DNA from: JAKVBK01 sp022447275
GTDB taxonomy: Bacteria; Pseudomonadota; Alphaproteobacteria; Rhodobacterales; Rhodobacteraceae
Direction: 5' to 3'
Length of the DNA stretch: 64,000 nt
Assembly (NCBI GenBank): GCA_047125605.1
Contig: CP138932.1
Span: 1,488,001 to 1,552,000 of the forward strand
Numbering within the stretch: the first letter of the stretch is position 1; each line of letters begins with the position of its first letter. Below the pieces are notes generated by a model. The model searched no databases and was not told the DNA's origin. It saw only the letters and a list, made by a program, of their open reading frames with translations. This document shows positions 46,328 to 56,100 of this stretch, piece after piece. Both the position numbers and the translations under genes were made by a program.

Positions 46328-47634
46328 TGGAATGGTACGAAGCCCTTCTGCTGCTGATTGGCAGCATCATGTTCCTGATGGCCATCGGCATGCCCGTGGC
46401 CCTCGCTTTTCTGGCTGCAAACATCATCGGTGCCTGGGTGTTCATGGGCGGTGAACGCGGTGTCGTGGCCCTTTTGAACAACGGCTGGGGCGCGCTGACG
46501 AAATTTGCGCTCGTGCCGATCCCGCTGTTTCTGCTGATGGGCGAGATCTTCTTTCACACCGGCCTCGGCGGGCGCATGTTCTCGGCGATTGACCGGCTGT
46601 TGGGCCGCCTTCCGGGCCGGTTGTCCTATGTCACGGTGCTGGGCGGAACGGGCTTTTCCACCCTGTCGGGCTCTTCGATGGGCTCAACGGCGCTGCTGGG
46701 CAGCCTGATGGTGCCCGAGATGACGAAACGGGGCTACAAAAAGCACATGTCCATCGGGCCCATCTTGGGCACCGGAGGCCTTGCCATTATCATCCCGCCC
46801 TCGGCGCTGGCCGTTCTGTTGGCAACACTGGCCCAGATCGATGTGGGCGCCCTGTTGATCGCAGGCGTTCTGCCGGGGTTGCTGCTCGCGGCGCTCTATA
46901 TTGCGACAATCTACCTACAGACCCGCATCGATCCGAACGCCGCCCCCGCCTATGATGTTGAGGCGCAAAGTATCGGCCAGAAACTGGCGCTATTGATGCG
47001 CGATGTGGTGCCCATGGTCGGGTTGATGGTGGTGATCGTGATCATGATGATCAACGGCATTGTCACCCCGTCTGAAGCCGCAGCTTTCGGCGCCCTCGGG
47101 GTGCTCATCCTGGCAATCATGTATCGCTGTCTGACATGGGAGGCCATGAAAGCCTCTGTCCGGGGGGCCCTGCGCGTGACGCTGATGGCCTATCTGATTG
47201 TGTTCGGCTCGGCCACGTTTAGCCAGCTTTTGGCATTTTCCGGGGCCTCGCGCGGCTTGATCAATTGGGCCACGGGCTTTGAATTGGCGCCCATAGCCAT
47301 GCTACTGGTGATGTTTGCAGTCTTGCTGGTTCTGGGCATGTTCATGGAGCAAATCTCAATGATGTTGCTCACCGTGCCGATTTTCTTCCCCCTCGCGCTG
47401 AGCCTTGGGTTTGACCCCGTGTGGTTCGGGCTGATCATGCTGCTGGCGCTTGAGATCAGCTTCACAACACCGCCTTTTGGGCTGCTGTTGTTTGTGATGA
47501 AAGGCGTGGCGCCAAGCGACACGACAATGCGGCAGATCTATTCCGCCGCCATACCCTTCATCTTGTGCTCGCTGATCGTCGTTGCGCTGTTGATCATATT
47601 CCCGCAACTGGCGCTCTGGCTGCCCTATCTCTAG
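46327..47634 (+). CDS. dctM: TRAP transporter large permease (DctM type)
   Basis: 435 residues, the normal DctM length. Blocks are FALVPIPLFLLMGEIFFHTG, GGTGFSTLSGSSMGSTALLGS and LAIIIPPSALAVLLATLAQ, plus ALEISFTTPPFGLLLFVMKG near the end. It forms the sodium-coupled channel with DctQ. The gene overlaps dctQ by one base and ends 3 bases from the convergent dehydrogenase gene. Confidence 0.92.
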   Translation: MEWYEALLLLIGSIMFLMAIGMPVALAFLAANIIGAWVFMGGERGVVALLNNGWGALTKFALVPIPLFLLMGEIFFHTGLGGRMFSAIDRLLGRLPGRLSYVTVLGGTGFSTLSGSSMGSTALLGSLMVPEMTKRGYKKHMSIGPILGTGGLAIIIPPSALAVLLATLAQIDVGALLIAGVLPGLLLAALYIATIYLQTRIDPNAAPAYDVEAQSIGQKLALLMRDVVPMVGLMVVIVIMMINGIVTPSEAAAFGALGVLILAIMYRCLTWEAMKASVRGALRVTLMAYLIVFGSATFSQLLAFSGASRGLINWATGFELAPIAMLLVMFAVLLVLGMFMEQISMMLLTVPIFFPLALSLGFDPVWFGLIMLLALEISFTTPPFGLLLFVMKGVAPSDTTMRQIYSAAIPFILCSLIVVALLIIFPQLALWLPYL

Positions 47635-47637
47635 GGC

Positions 47638-48618
47638 TCAGCCGCCGGACAGTTCCAGCACGCGGGCCCAGAGGGCGTCCGGCACATCCGCACTGTCGCG
47701 CCCGCGCGCCCGGGCGCCGGGAATGCGCGCGCCCGCATCCTCTGCCACCGCCGCAGCAACCCTGTCAGCAATCGCGCCAAACTGATCGCTGTGGGTATCG
47801 GGATCAATCAGAATGTAGATCTGGCCCAGATCATGGGGCGGCCCATCGGGCAGCTTCAGCCCCTTAACCTCGCGCGAGGTCACAGAGCCCGTCAGCCCCG
47901 CAGCAAGCATTTCCACCATTAGGCCAATGGCCCACCCTTTGTAGCCCGCAGCCGACACAAGCGCCCCGCCAAGGGCCGCTTCGGGATCGGTGGTGGGTTC
48001 GCCTTCGGCATCCACGGCCCAGCCCAGCGGGATGCTTTCACCGGCAGCCTTGGCCATGGTGATCTTGCCCAGCGCGACAGCAGCCGTAGAAAAATCCGCA
48101 TGCATGCGCGGATGCCCGTTCGGGCCCGGGATCGTTACGGCAATCGGGTTGGTGCCCAGTGTGGGCTTGCGCCCGTCCGGCCCAGCCACAATGGCAGAGG
48201 CGTTGGTAAAGCCCAGCCCGATCAGCCCCTCGGCCGCGATCTGCTCAGTAAAGAAGCCGAGGGAGGTACAGGTATGGGTATGGGCCACCGCAAGGCAAGC
48301 AATGCCACATTCCCGCGCGGCAGCCACTGCCTCTGGCAAGCCGCGGGCAAAGGCCGGCTGTGCAAAGCCCAACCGCCCGTTGACGGTAACGGCGCCGGGC
48401 CGCACCCGCACCACCTCCGGGTCGACAGTGCCATTCACACGCCCTGACACCAGCTGCGTACAGTAGCTTTCCAAATAGTACAGGCCACAGATCACATTCC
48501 CCGTTGCCTCAGCGCGGGCTACGGCCCGGGCCACTTCACGGGCCTGCCAATCGCCGGCGCCATGGGCCACCAGTGCCGCATGACTGCGGGCCTCGATTTC
48601 GGAGATGCTGATATTCAT
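47638..48618 (-). CDS. Ldh2/malate dehydrogenase family oxidoreductase (YlbC/ComC type)
   Basis: 326 residues of the NAD(P)H-dependent malate/L-lactate/sulfolactate/ureidoglycolate dehydrogenase family, unrelated to classical MDH. Family blocks are EARSHAALVAHGAGD, ACLAVAHTHTCTSLGFFTEQIA (catalytic His region), RKPTLGTNPIAVTIPG and GYKGWAIGLMVEMLAAGLTG. It would interconvert a 2-hydroxy acid and a 2-oxo acid, a natural last step after aldol cleavage to pyruvate- or glyoxylate-like products. It is convergent with the TRAP operon, so it has its own promoter; membership in the pathway is inferred from position. Confidence 0.86.
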   Translation of the reverse strand: MNISISEIEARSHAALVAHGAGDWQAREVARAVARAEATGNVICGLYYLESYCTQLVSGRVNGTVDPEVVRVRPGAVTVNGRLGFAQPAFARGLPEAVAAARECGIACLAVAHTHTCTSLGFFTEQIAAEGLIGLGFTNASAIVAGPDGRKPTLGTNPIAVTIPGPNGHPRMHADFSTAAVALGKITMAKAAGESIPLGWAVDAEGEPTTDPEAALGGALVSAAGYKGWAIGLMVEMLAAGLTGSVTSREVKGLKLPDGPPHDLGQIYILIDPDTHSDQFGAIADRVAAAVAEDAGARIPGARARGRDSADVPDALWARVLELSGG

Positions 48619-48788
48619 CGATGCCTCTTTTTGCCTTGATGCGGGCGCACGCTAACAGCGTTGGAGGTGGGCGCAAGCGTGTCCGTGCCGCAAACCCGGC
48701 CCCGCAACAGCTCAAAATTACCTCAATTCCTCCCCTTGCCCGCCTTCTGCTGCCGATAAGAAGGCCGTAAGAATGAGGAGAGGCCCCC

Positions 48789-49469
48789 ATGAAACGCAGC
48801 TTTTCAGATCGTCTGAAAGCCGCTGAAAAGGCGCTCGCGGCCCATCTTGAGGCCCGCGAAACGCACATCATGCGCCATCACGCGCTCAAAGAGCGTTTGA
48901 AAGGCATTCAGGATAATTCAGCGGATACGGAGGAACTGCGCACGCAGAACGCCCTCGGCACCCTCGTGGACGGGCGCATCAGACATTTGCAGTTCGATAT
49001 GCAGCGGATAAACCGCCAGCTTGCGCGGCTTAGGTCAGAGAAAAACGCAACCAAGCTTGATGCCAAAGCGCATTCAGCGCTCATGCAGATTGTCGACAAA
49101 TGGGATATCCAAGAGGACATGCCCGCAGCCCCCGCCAGGGCTAAGCGCCCTAAACAGGCCGCACCAGAGAAGGACAAACCTGAACCCAGCCTCGCAGAGC
49201 TGCGGCAGGCGCAGTCTGTTCCGGAAGAGAACCTGTTCATGCGCTGTGCCGTGCGGAGCGGCGCGGCGGCCTACCTAATGGTGCTGTTCATCTCTGTGGA
49301 TTTGCAGGCAGGTGATCGCCCCTTCCATGAACGCCCCGTTTGGAAACAGGATGCGGCCTTGGTCCAACTTGGCAAAGGCGCAGATGCCAGTGGCTGGAAT
49401 ATCGACTCCATCGAACGGACGATCTCTCAGACGACGGGCCTGCCCCCGCTGCGCGAAATGCTGCCCTAG
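48789..49469 (+). CDS. Hypothetical coiled-coil protein with C-terminal hydrophobic segment
   Basis: 226 residues. Residues about 1-110 are highly charged and helical, probably coiled coil (KRSFSDRLKAAEKALAAHLE, RHLQFDMQRINRQLARLRSE). A Pro/Ala/Lys-rich linker follows (about 114-142). Near 155-172 is a short hydrophobic stretch (GAAAYLMVLFISVDL) that could be one membrane span, with about 55 more residues after it. The start ATG has GAGGAG upstream. No family is recognised, and neighbours (a dehydrogenase and an acyl-CoA ligase, both on the other strand) give no hint. Confidence 0.65.
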   Translation: MKRSFSDRLKAAEKALAAHLEARETHIMRHHALKERLKGIQDNSADTEELRTQNALGTLVDGRIRHLQFDMQRINRQLARLRSEKNATKLDAKAHSALMQIVDKWDIQEDMPAAPARAKRPKQAAPEKDKPEPSLAELRQAQSVPEENLFMRCAVRSGAAAYLMVLFISVDLQAGDRPFHERPVWKQDAALVQLGKGADASGWNIDSIERTISQTTGLPPLREMLP

Positions 49470-49616
49470 GCTTGGCGTCACGACCAAGGCGGTTGCCGCG
49501 CCCAAGGCCCCAGTAGAAAATCCCAAAGTTGGGCAGACGGGTTGAGTTGCGGCGATCCCGAATGACTTGGGTTTCACGGAGCGCCGAAAATTTCATTCAA
49601 CGCGGGCAAGATGGCC

Positions 49617-51137
49617 CTATTGGTCGAGCGTGTGCAATTCGCGCCGCATGATTTTACCGGTGCTGGTCTTTGGCACGTCCTCGACAAATTGGACCGCGCG
49701 CGGGCATTTGTAGGCGGCAAGCTCTTCGCGACAGAAGGAAATAATGGCCTCTTCTGTACACTCCGCACCGGTTTTCAGCACGATGTAGGCCTTTGCAATT
49801 TCGCCTTTGATGTCGTCAGGCAACTTGCCAACAGCGGCCAAAGCTACCGCAGGATGGGCTGCCAACACGCGCTCGATTTCCGCTGGATAGACATTGTAGC
49901 CGCCGGTCAGGATCATGTCCTTTTTCCGGTCTACGATATAGACACAGCCATCGGCATCCATTGTCCCCAGATCGCCCGTGTGCAGCCAGCCATCCGGCTC
50001 TAGGGTTTCGCGGGTTTTTTCTTCGTTATTGTAGTAGCCCATCATGACAATCGGCCCGCGCACCATCAACTCACCCACTTCACCGCGTGGCATGGTGATG
50101 CCTGCATCTTCCGCATCCGCAATCCGCAATTCGCAATAGGGCAAGGCGCAGCCGATCGAGCCGTGCTTGTTGGTGCCGTAAAGCGGATGCGTTGATCCAA
50201 GCCCTGCTATCTCGGTCATGCCCCAAAGCTCGATCAAAGGCACTTTGAAGCTTGCTTCAACCGCCTCCATCGTGGCGACCGGCATGGTTTGCCCGCCGAC
50301 ATAGCAGCGTGTCAAACTCGACAGATCCGCCTTTTCGATGGCCGGGCTGTTCAACATGAACATGTACATGGCCGGCACCCCATCAAAGATCGTGGCTTTG
50401 TGGGCTGCGATATCGGCAAAGGCCAGATCCACATCAAAACTGCGATGCAGGACCAGCTTACAGCCAAACATCATCATGCTCATCATGATCACGTTCGCAT
50501 AGACATGCGGGCATGGCAGAGCACTGACAACGCAATCGTCAGCCCCGCGCATCTGCATCTGGCTTGTCATGGCACCGTTGGTGATTACCGCCCGATGCGA
50601 TTGCATGGCGCCCTTCGGATGTCCGGTTGTCCCTGATGTATAGCCGATCGTGGACAGAGATTCCGGTGCAACCTCCACCGGATCTGGCGGCGTGAGGTTG
50701 GCTTGGACCAAGGCATCAAAGGACACGGCCCCTTCGGCGACATCCGCGCCAAAAGAGATGATTTCCCCAACATCGGACACCTCTTTGACGTGCAGTATTG
50801 CAGCCACCTTTTCAGGTGAGGCGATGATCGCCTTGGCACCGCAATCCTTTACGACATACTCGATTTCTGCCGGCGTCAGCATCGTATTCACCGGATTGAT
50901 CACCGCCCCCAACCGGGCAATCGCATAATAGCTGACAATCCATTCCCACGAATTTGCCGCGTAGAGGGTGACCGTATCACCGGGCGCGACACCCAGATCG
51001 CTTAAACCACCGGCCGCACGCTCGACGAGGCCGTGCAGCTCGTTAAATGAGAATGATTTTCCCTCAAAAACAAGCGCTTCTTTGTTCGCAAAGCGTGCGG
51101 CGGCGGCGGCTGGAATTTGACCGATGTGATTGAACAT
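49617..51137 (-). CDS. Acyl-CoA/aryl-CoA ligase (AMP-binding, ANL superfamily)
   Basis: 506 residues with all core motifs. A3 is TIGYTSGTTGHPKGAMQSHR, A5 is IELWGMTEIAGLG, A7/A8 is GWLHTGDLGTMDADGCVYIV with DRKKDMILTGGYNVYPAEIE, and the A10 Lys is in KTSTGKIMRREL. It activates a carboxylic acid to an acyl-CoA through an acyl-AMP. The length and sequence style fit medium- or long-chain or aromatic acid ligases; chain or ring preference cannot be read here. It is monocistronic and divergent from the metallo-hydrolase gene. Confidence 0.9.
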   Translation of the reverse strand: MFNHIGQIPAAAAARFANKEALVFEGKSFSFNELHGLVERAAGGLSDLGVAPGDTVTLYAANSWEWIVSYYAIARLGAVINPVNTMLTPAEIEYVVKDCGAKAIIASPEKVAAILHVKEVSDVGEIISFGADVAEGAVSFDALVQANLTPPDPVEVAPESLSTIGYTSGTTGHPKGAMQSHRAVITNGAMTSQMQMRGADDCVVSALPCPHVYANVIMMSMMMFGCKLVLHRSFDVDLAFADIAAHKATIFDGVPAMYMFMLNSPAIEKADLSSLTRCYVGGQTMPVATMEAVEASFKVPLIELWGMTEIAGLGSTHPLYGTNKHGSIGCALPYCELRIADAEDAGITMPRGEVGELMVRGPIVMMGYYNNEEKTRETLEPDGWLHTGDLGTMDADGCVYIVDRKKDMILTGGYNVYPAEIERVLAAHPAVALAAVGKLPDDIKGEIAKAYIVLKTGAECTEEAIISFCREELAAYKCPRAVQFVEDVPKTSTGKIMRRELHTLDQ

Positions 51138-51412
51138 GATGTCTCCTACAACGCGCTTTCTAGGCCTTCTTTATGGGTGCACCTGCAGTTTTTGGTCTTG
51201 CTTCAGTCTGTCCAGCCCAAGGCAGTCCGTCAACTGACTTGCGGCTTCGGAGGGCCTTGCATGACTGCTGCAAGCGCCTCTTGAGAGGCGCAGGTTTGGC
51301 CTCCCGCAGGTCTTTATTCTGGACAAGCCCCCCCTTTGCCGCCAACATTTTCAGAAAACTGAATATGTTGGGCGGCGTGTGTCCCGCGCAAGCACCAAAG
51401 GGAGATCACACC

Positions 51413-52333
51413 ATGACCATCACGCGCCGCAGGTTGTTGACCACTGCCACAGCTGGCCTTGCCTTGGCTGCGCTGCCGAGGTGGCGGGCCCATGCCAGCC
51501 TTTCCCTAGGAGACTGGCAGATCGACACGCTCAGCGATGGAGTGCTGACCCTACCGCCGGATTTCCTCTTTGGCCCGATGCCGAAGGATCGGCTTGCCAC
51601 GGCGCTGGAAGGAACCGGCATTGATCCGGCCGCCCCGCTGACACCGCCTTGCAATGTAACCCTACTGCGCGGGCGCGACCGCGTTGTGTTGGTCGATGTG
51701 GGGTCCGGCACGGCTTTTCAGGATGGCGTCGGCCTTCTGCCTGATGCGCTGGATGCACTTGGCGTGGCACCAGAGGATGTCACCGATGTCATTTTCACCC
51801 ATGCGCATCCGGATCACCTGTGGGGTGTGTTGGATGATTTTGATGACCCGATGTTCCCCGAGGCCCGACATGTGATCGGCGAGACAGAATATGCCTACTG
51901 GACGGATCCCGCCACGCTCGACAGCATCGGGGCCGCGCGCCAAGCCTTCGCCGTTGGGGCAACGCGACGGCTGGAAAGCCTGGCGGATAGCCTCGAAGTG
52001 CTGCCCGATACAGCCGCCTTTGTGCCCGGTGTCATGGCGCGCAGCACGCCCGGACACACGCCCGGGCATCTTGCCTTTGAGGTGGACGGAGGCGCAGCAG
52101 GCACAGCGCTGATCGTCGGCGATGCCATTGGCAATGACCACGTGGCCTTTACCGCCCCGGACATGATCTCTGGCGCTGATCAAGATCGCGAAACCGCCGT
52201 GCAAACCCGCACAGAGCTGCTGGCAGAGGCCGCGTCAGAGGGCACGGCCATTGTTGGCTACCACCTGCGCGGCGGCGGGCTCGGCCGGGTTGAGACGGCC
52301 GGTGCCGCTTATCGCTTTGTGCCGGAGGGCTGA
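51413..52333 (+). CDS. Tat-exported metallo-beta-lactamase fold hydrolase
   Basis: 306 residues from the ATG at 51413 with AAAGGGAGA upstream. The N-terminus TRRRLLTTATAGLALAALP is a twin-arginine signal (RRR-L-L), so the folded enzyme goes to the periplasm. Metal ligands are visible: FTHAHPDHLWG (HxHxDH), STPGHTPGHLAF (His), LIVGDAIGNDHV (Asp) and VGYHLRGGG (His). Quorum-quenching lactonases, arylsulfatases and oxidoreductase-like proteins share this fold. The substrate is unknown. It is convergent with the DUF1624 gene 40 bases away. Confidence 0.88.
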   Translation: MTITRRRLLTTATAGLALAALPRWRAHASLSLGDWQIDTLSDGVLTLPPDFLFGPMPKDRLATALEGTGIDPAAPLTPPCNVTLLRGRDRVVLVDVGSGTAFQDGVGLLPDALDALGVAPEDVTDVIFTHAHPDHLWGVLDDFDDPMFPEARHVIGETEYAYWTDPATLDSIGAARQAFAVGATRRLESLADSLEVLPDTAAFVPGVMARSTPGHTPGHLAFEVDGGAAGTALIVGDAIGNDHVAFTAPDMISGADQDRETAVQTRTELLAEAASEGTAIVGYHLRGGGLGRVETAGAAYRFVPEG

Positions 52334-52373
52334 TCGCGCCCTGCCCGCTTGCGTTGGATTGGCTTGGCTTGAC

Positions 52374-53126
52374 TTAGCCCAGCACCCAAAGGGTCAGCCA
52401 TAGGCCTGCAATCAAAACCGGCTGATGAATAAGATAAATCACCAGGCTGTGCCGCCCGGCGCGGGCAAGGGTGCGGCCCAGCGCCCCGCCCACAAGGGGC
52501 CCTGCCTGCAGCAAAGGGCCACGCAGATAGGCCGCCGCTGCAATGCCCAGCGCGAAGGGGGCCGCCCAGGGAAACAGCGGCTCAAAATCCAGCGTCAGTG
52601 GTGGGGTCGTAAAGAGGCCCGTCCACACAAGGGCCGGATGATCAAATGACGGGAACCAGGCCAAATCCGCCCCAACAAAGAGGATACCGGCCAGCCCAAG
52701 AAATCCCCATGGGGGCAGCCGCAGCTGCAACAGCACCAGTCCCAGCAGACTGAAAGTGGCAATAGCGTGCAGAATGCCGAAGAAGATGAAAGTGTCAGGG
52801 TCGCTGAAATAGGTCGCGACCGTAATGATCAGCGCCGCGCCCGCGATCTTGAGAAGGCGGCGCAGTGCCTTGGCCCATTTAACACGGGCTGCGTGGGCCA
52901 GCCCCAAAGAGATGCCCGCAAGAAACAGAAAACTACCAGCTGTCGCCGTGGCCAGCCAAGACCAGGGCGGTGTCGTTGCCGTTGTGGGGGCAATCAGGCC
53001 GAACAGCTCCAAGTCGAATACGAAGTGATAGAGGACCATCGCCACGATCGCGCAGCCACGCGCCTCGTCCAGCCAGGCAAGGCGAACACCGCCCGATGCG
53101 GCGGCAAATGGATCAACTGTCGACAT
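52374..53126 (-). CDS. DUF1624 (heparan-alpha-glucosaminide N-acetyltransferase-like) membrane protein
   Basis: 250 residues with seven or more hydrophobic helices. The N-terminal motif LAWLDEARGCAIVAMVLYHF with VFDLELFGL matches the catalytic region of this family (His in helix 1). The C-terminal RTLARAGRHSLVIYLIHQPV is typical of YeiB-like acyltransferases. It starts at the ATG at 53126 with GGAGG upstream. It diverges from the reductive dehalogenase with a 64-base shared control region. It is not the short RdhB anchor found next to respiratory RdhA. Confidence 0.82.
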   Translation of the reverse strand: MSTVDPFAAASGGVRLAWLDEARGCAIVAMVLYHFVFDLELFGLIAPTTATTPPWSWLATATAGSFLFLAGISLGLAHAARVKWAKALRRLLKIAGAALIITVATYFSDPDTFIFFGILHAIATFSLLGLVLLQLRLPPWGFLGLAGILFVGADLAWFPSFDHPALVWTGLFTTPPLTLDFEPLFPWAAPFALGIAAAAYLRGPLLQAGPLVGGALGRTLARAGRHSLVIYLIHQPVLIAGLWLTLWVLG

Positions 53127-53190
53127 GCGCAATCCTCCGGTTGCGCACAGGCTCTATCGGGTTACCGTGGCGCGCGGGAGAGGAGACGAC

Positions 53191-56100
53191 ATGGGGACAC
53201 GATTTTTTTCCGATGCGAAGCGCCCGGTCCACAAAGGGCCCTATCCGTTGGAACGGCTCTTGCGCACGCAGAAAGCGCCAGCATTGGAGACACTTCCGCC
53301 GTTTCAGGCGGTGCCCTTTACACGCGCGGCGCAGCCCGAAAGCATCGTCAACGCCATGTCCGACTACATGGCCACGATGGATGCGATTCGCGACGGGCTC
53401 GTCAACAAGACCCGGGCCGAGATTCCCGATGACCCAAGGGAGCGGGCCAACCACCTGAAAGGGTTCGGGTACTTCTCCGATGCGTCAATGGTGGGGATTG
53501 GGCCGATGTCGGATGCGCTGTGTCTCACAGAGCCCCTGCGCAATCCAGATATCGACCGCCTTGCCCGGGATCTGCGCACCCGGCAGACCAAAACCTTGGC
53601 CTCGGGCATCGACATGATCATGGCCGATCTCAAAGACAGCATGGAGGCACCCCCCTCGGGGATTGGCGGGCACAGCCATGTTTATGTGGTGCTTTACGAG
53701 ATGCCCCGGCCCATTAGGCCCAACGAGAGCGGCTGTGACTGGATCCATGATGCCGAAGCCCAGCGCGCCAGCCTGCGCGCGGCAGAAACGGCAGTCGTTT
53801 TGGCGAACTATATCCGCCTGCTCGGCTGGGACGCGAAGGCGCATACCGCCGCCTCCAGCGACATTGACCTGACCCGCGCTGCTGTGGCTGCGGGCCTATG
53901 CCGTATCGTGGACGGGCAAGCCGTGGCCCCCTGGCTCGGACCGCGTTTCGGACTGGCCGCCATCACGACCACCCTCGAAATGGGCCATGACAGGCCACTG
54001 GCCGCGCACCAGCCTTGGTCGGCCGAGCAGGGGCCTGGCTGGTGGCTGGGCATCGGGCACGCGAAATCGGCGCTCAATCGCGATCCCTTTGCACGCCGCG
54101 CCTTTGCCGATGGGCCACACCCGTTTGAAACCCTCAAGCGCGTGGACCGCCCCACCACCTATATCGATGAGGCCCGCGTGGCCCGCGTGCCCAAGCGGAC
54201 AGACATGTTCGCCCGTGCCCAGTTCGGCGACATGGGCAAACCCCTGCAAGACGGCGCCAAGGGCGGGCACTACGCCCGCAAGGCCGCCCCTTCGGCAGCG
54301 CAACGCCGTATGCTGGGGGCCTTTGTTCTGTTGCAAGACGGCACGCCAGACAATGGCCCGCGCCCCACCGATGCGGCGGAAAATGCGCTGGCAATCAAGG
54401 CTGCGTCTTACTGGCTGGGCGTCGATGCGGTGGGGATTTCGCGCTGTCCCGAATGGACATGGTATTCCCATGATGCCACCGGCGCAGTACTGGAGCCGCC
54501 CCATGATCAGGCGATCTCCATGATCATCGACCAAGGCTATGAGACCATGGAAGGGGCCAGCGGGGATGACTGGATCAGCGTTGCGCAATCCATGCGTGCC
54601 TATCTGCGCTTTTCTCTGCTGGGCGGCGTGATCGCCCGACAAATCAGAAATCTCGGCTATTCCGCCAAGGCGCATACGGTGATCGACGGCGAGGTCCTGC
54701 AGCCGCCGTTGCTGTTGCTCTCCGGGCTTGGCGAAGTCAGCCGCATTGGCGAGGTGATCCTCAACCCGTTTCTCGGGCCCCGCCTGAAATCGGGCGTCGT
54801 GACAACGGACATGCCGCTGGCCCATGACAAGCCCATTGATTTCGGAATGCAAACCTTCTGCGAGAGCTGCAACAAATGCGCGCGCGAATGCCCGTCTGGC
54901 GCGATCACGGCCGGTCCGAAGCTGATGTTCAACGGCTATGAGATCTGGAAATCCGACAGTCAGAAATGCACCTCGTATCGGATCACGACGGCGGGGGGCG
55001 CCATGTGCGGGCGGTGCATGAAAACCTGCCCATGGAACCTCGAAGGACTGTTTGCCGAACGCCCGTTCCGCTGGGCGGCAATGCATGTCCCGAAAGCTGC
55101 GCCCGTCCTTGCGCGCCTTGATGACATGGTGGGCAATGGCGGTTTGAACCCCATCAAAAAATGGTGGTGGGATCTCGAGATCTGCGAGGATGGCGGCTAT
55201 CGGCCCACGCGCCACCCGGTCAATGCGCGCGATCTGCAAAAAGACCTCGACCTGCGCTACGAAGACCAGACTTTGGCCGTCTATCCGGCGCCGCTCGCCC
55301 CGCACCCGCATCCCTATCCATTTCCCATGGATCGCGAGGCCGGCATCGAGGCCTATCGCGCCATGCTGCCCGCCGATGAGTATCGACGCCGCATTGATCA
55401 GGGGGAAACAGGCCCTTGGGACCATCGCTACACAGGGGATAGTGACACCAGCCCCGTGCTGCGGCTTGTAATCTCCAAGGCCGAGCAGATGGCTGACGGG
55501 CTGACGAAGTATGAGTTCCGAGATCCCGATGGGGCGGAGTTGCCCGCCTGGACAGCGGGCGCCCATCTGGATGTAGTGGTGGCCCCGGAATACCTGCGTC
55601 AATATTCAATGTCGGGCGATCCGTCAGACCGCTCGGTCTATCAGATCGGCGTCCTGCGCGAAGACAGCGGACGGGGCGGCTCTGCCTTGCTGCACCGGAT
55701 CTTCAACGAAGGGCGGCGGGTGTTCGTGTCTCATCCGATCAATCACTTCCCCCTGGCCCCCGACGCCCGGCGGACGCTTCTATTTGGCGGCGGCATTGGT
55801 GTGACCCCCATGATCGCAATGGCGCATACGCTGCATGCACAAGGGGCGGATTTCGCGCTGCACTACTGTGTCAGCACCCGTGACAGTGCGGGCTTTCTGC
55901 CCGATCTCGCCAACGTGCCCTGGGCAGACAAGGTCCAGCTTCATGTCTCCTCAGAGGGCACACGGGCAGACCTGCCAGCCCTGATCGGCGCCTACGCAGA
56001 AGGGAGCCATGTCTACACCTGCGGACCGGAGCGTTTCATGGAAGGGGTCATGGATGCGGCCACGGCCAATGGCTTTCCGGAAGAAGCACGCCACCTGGAA

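Noticed and set aside
51274..51291. Hairpin GCGCCTC-TTGA-GAGGCGC as a small RNA or terminator
   Set aside because: A 7-bp stem lies in the gap before the metallo-hydrolase gene, without a T run or further structure; nothing else supports an RNA gene.
52374..53126. Membrane anchor (RdhB) for the dehalogenase
   Set aside because: RdhB is a protein of about 90 residues with two or three helices; this is a 250-residue DUF1624 acyltransferase-like protein on the opposite strand, and the dehalogenase has no export signal.
53896..55602. Open frame of 568 codons antisense to the reductive dehalogenase
   Set aside because: Its composition follows from the GC-rich third positions of the sense gene; the product has no recognisable domain. 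The sense frame has unmistakable iron-sulfur motifs. The same applies to long antisense frames at 33-34 kb, 37-38 kb, 39-41 kb and 44.5-46.3 kb.
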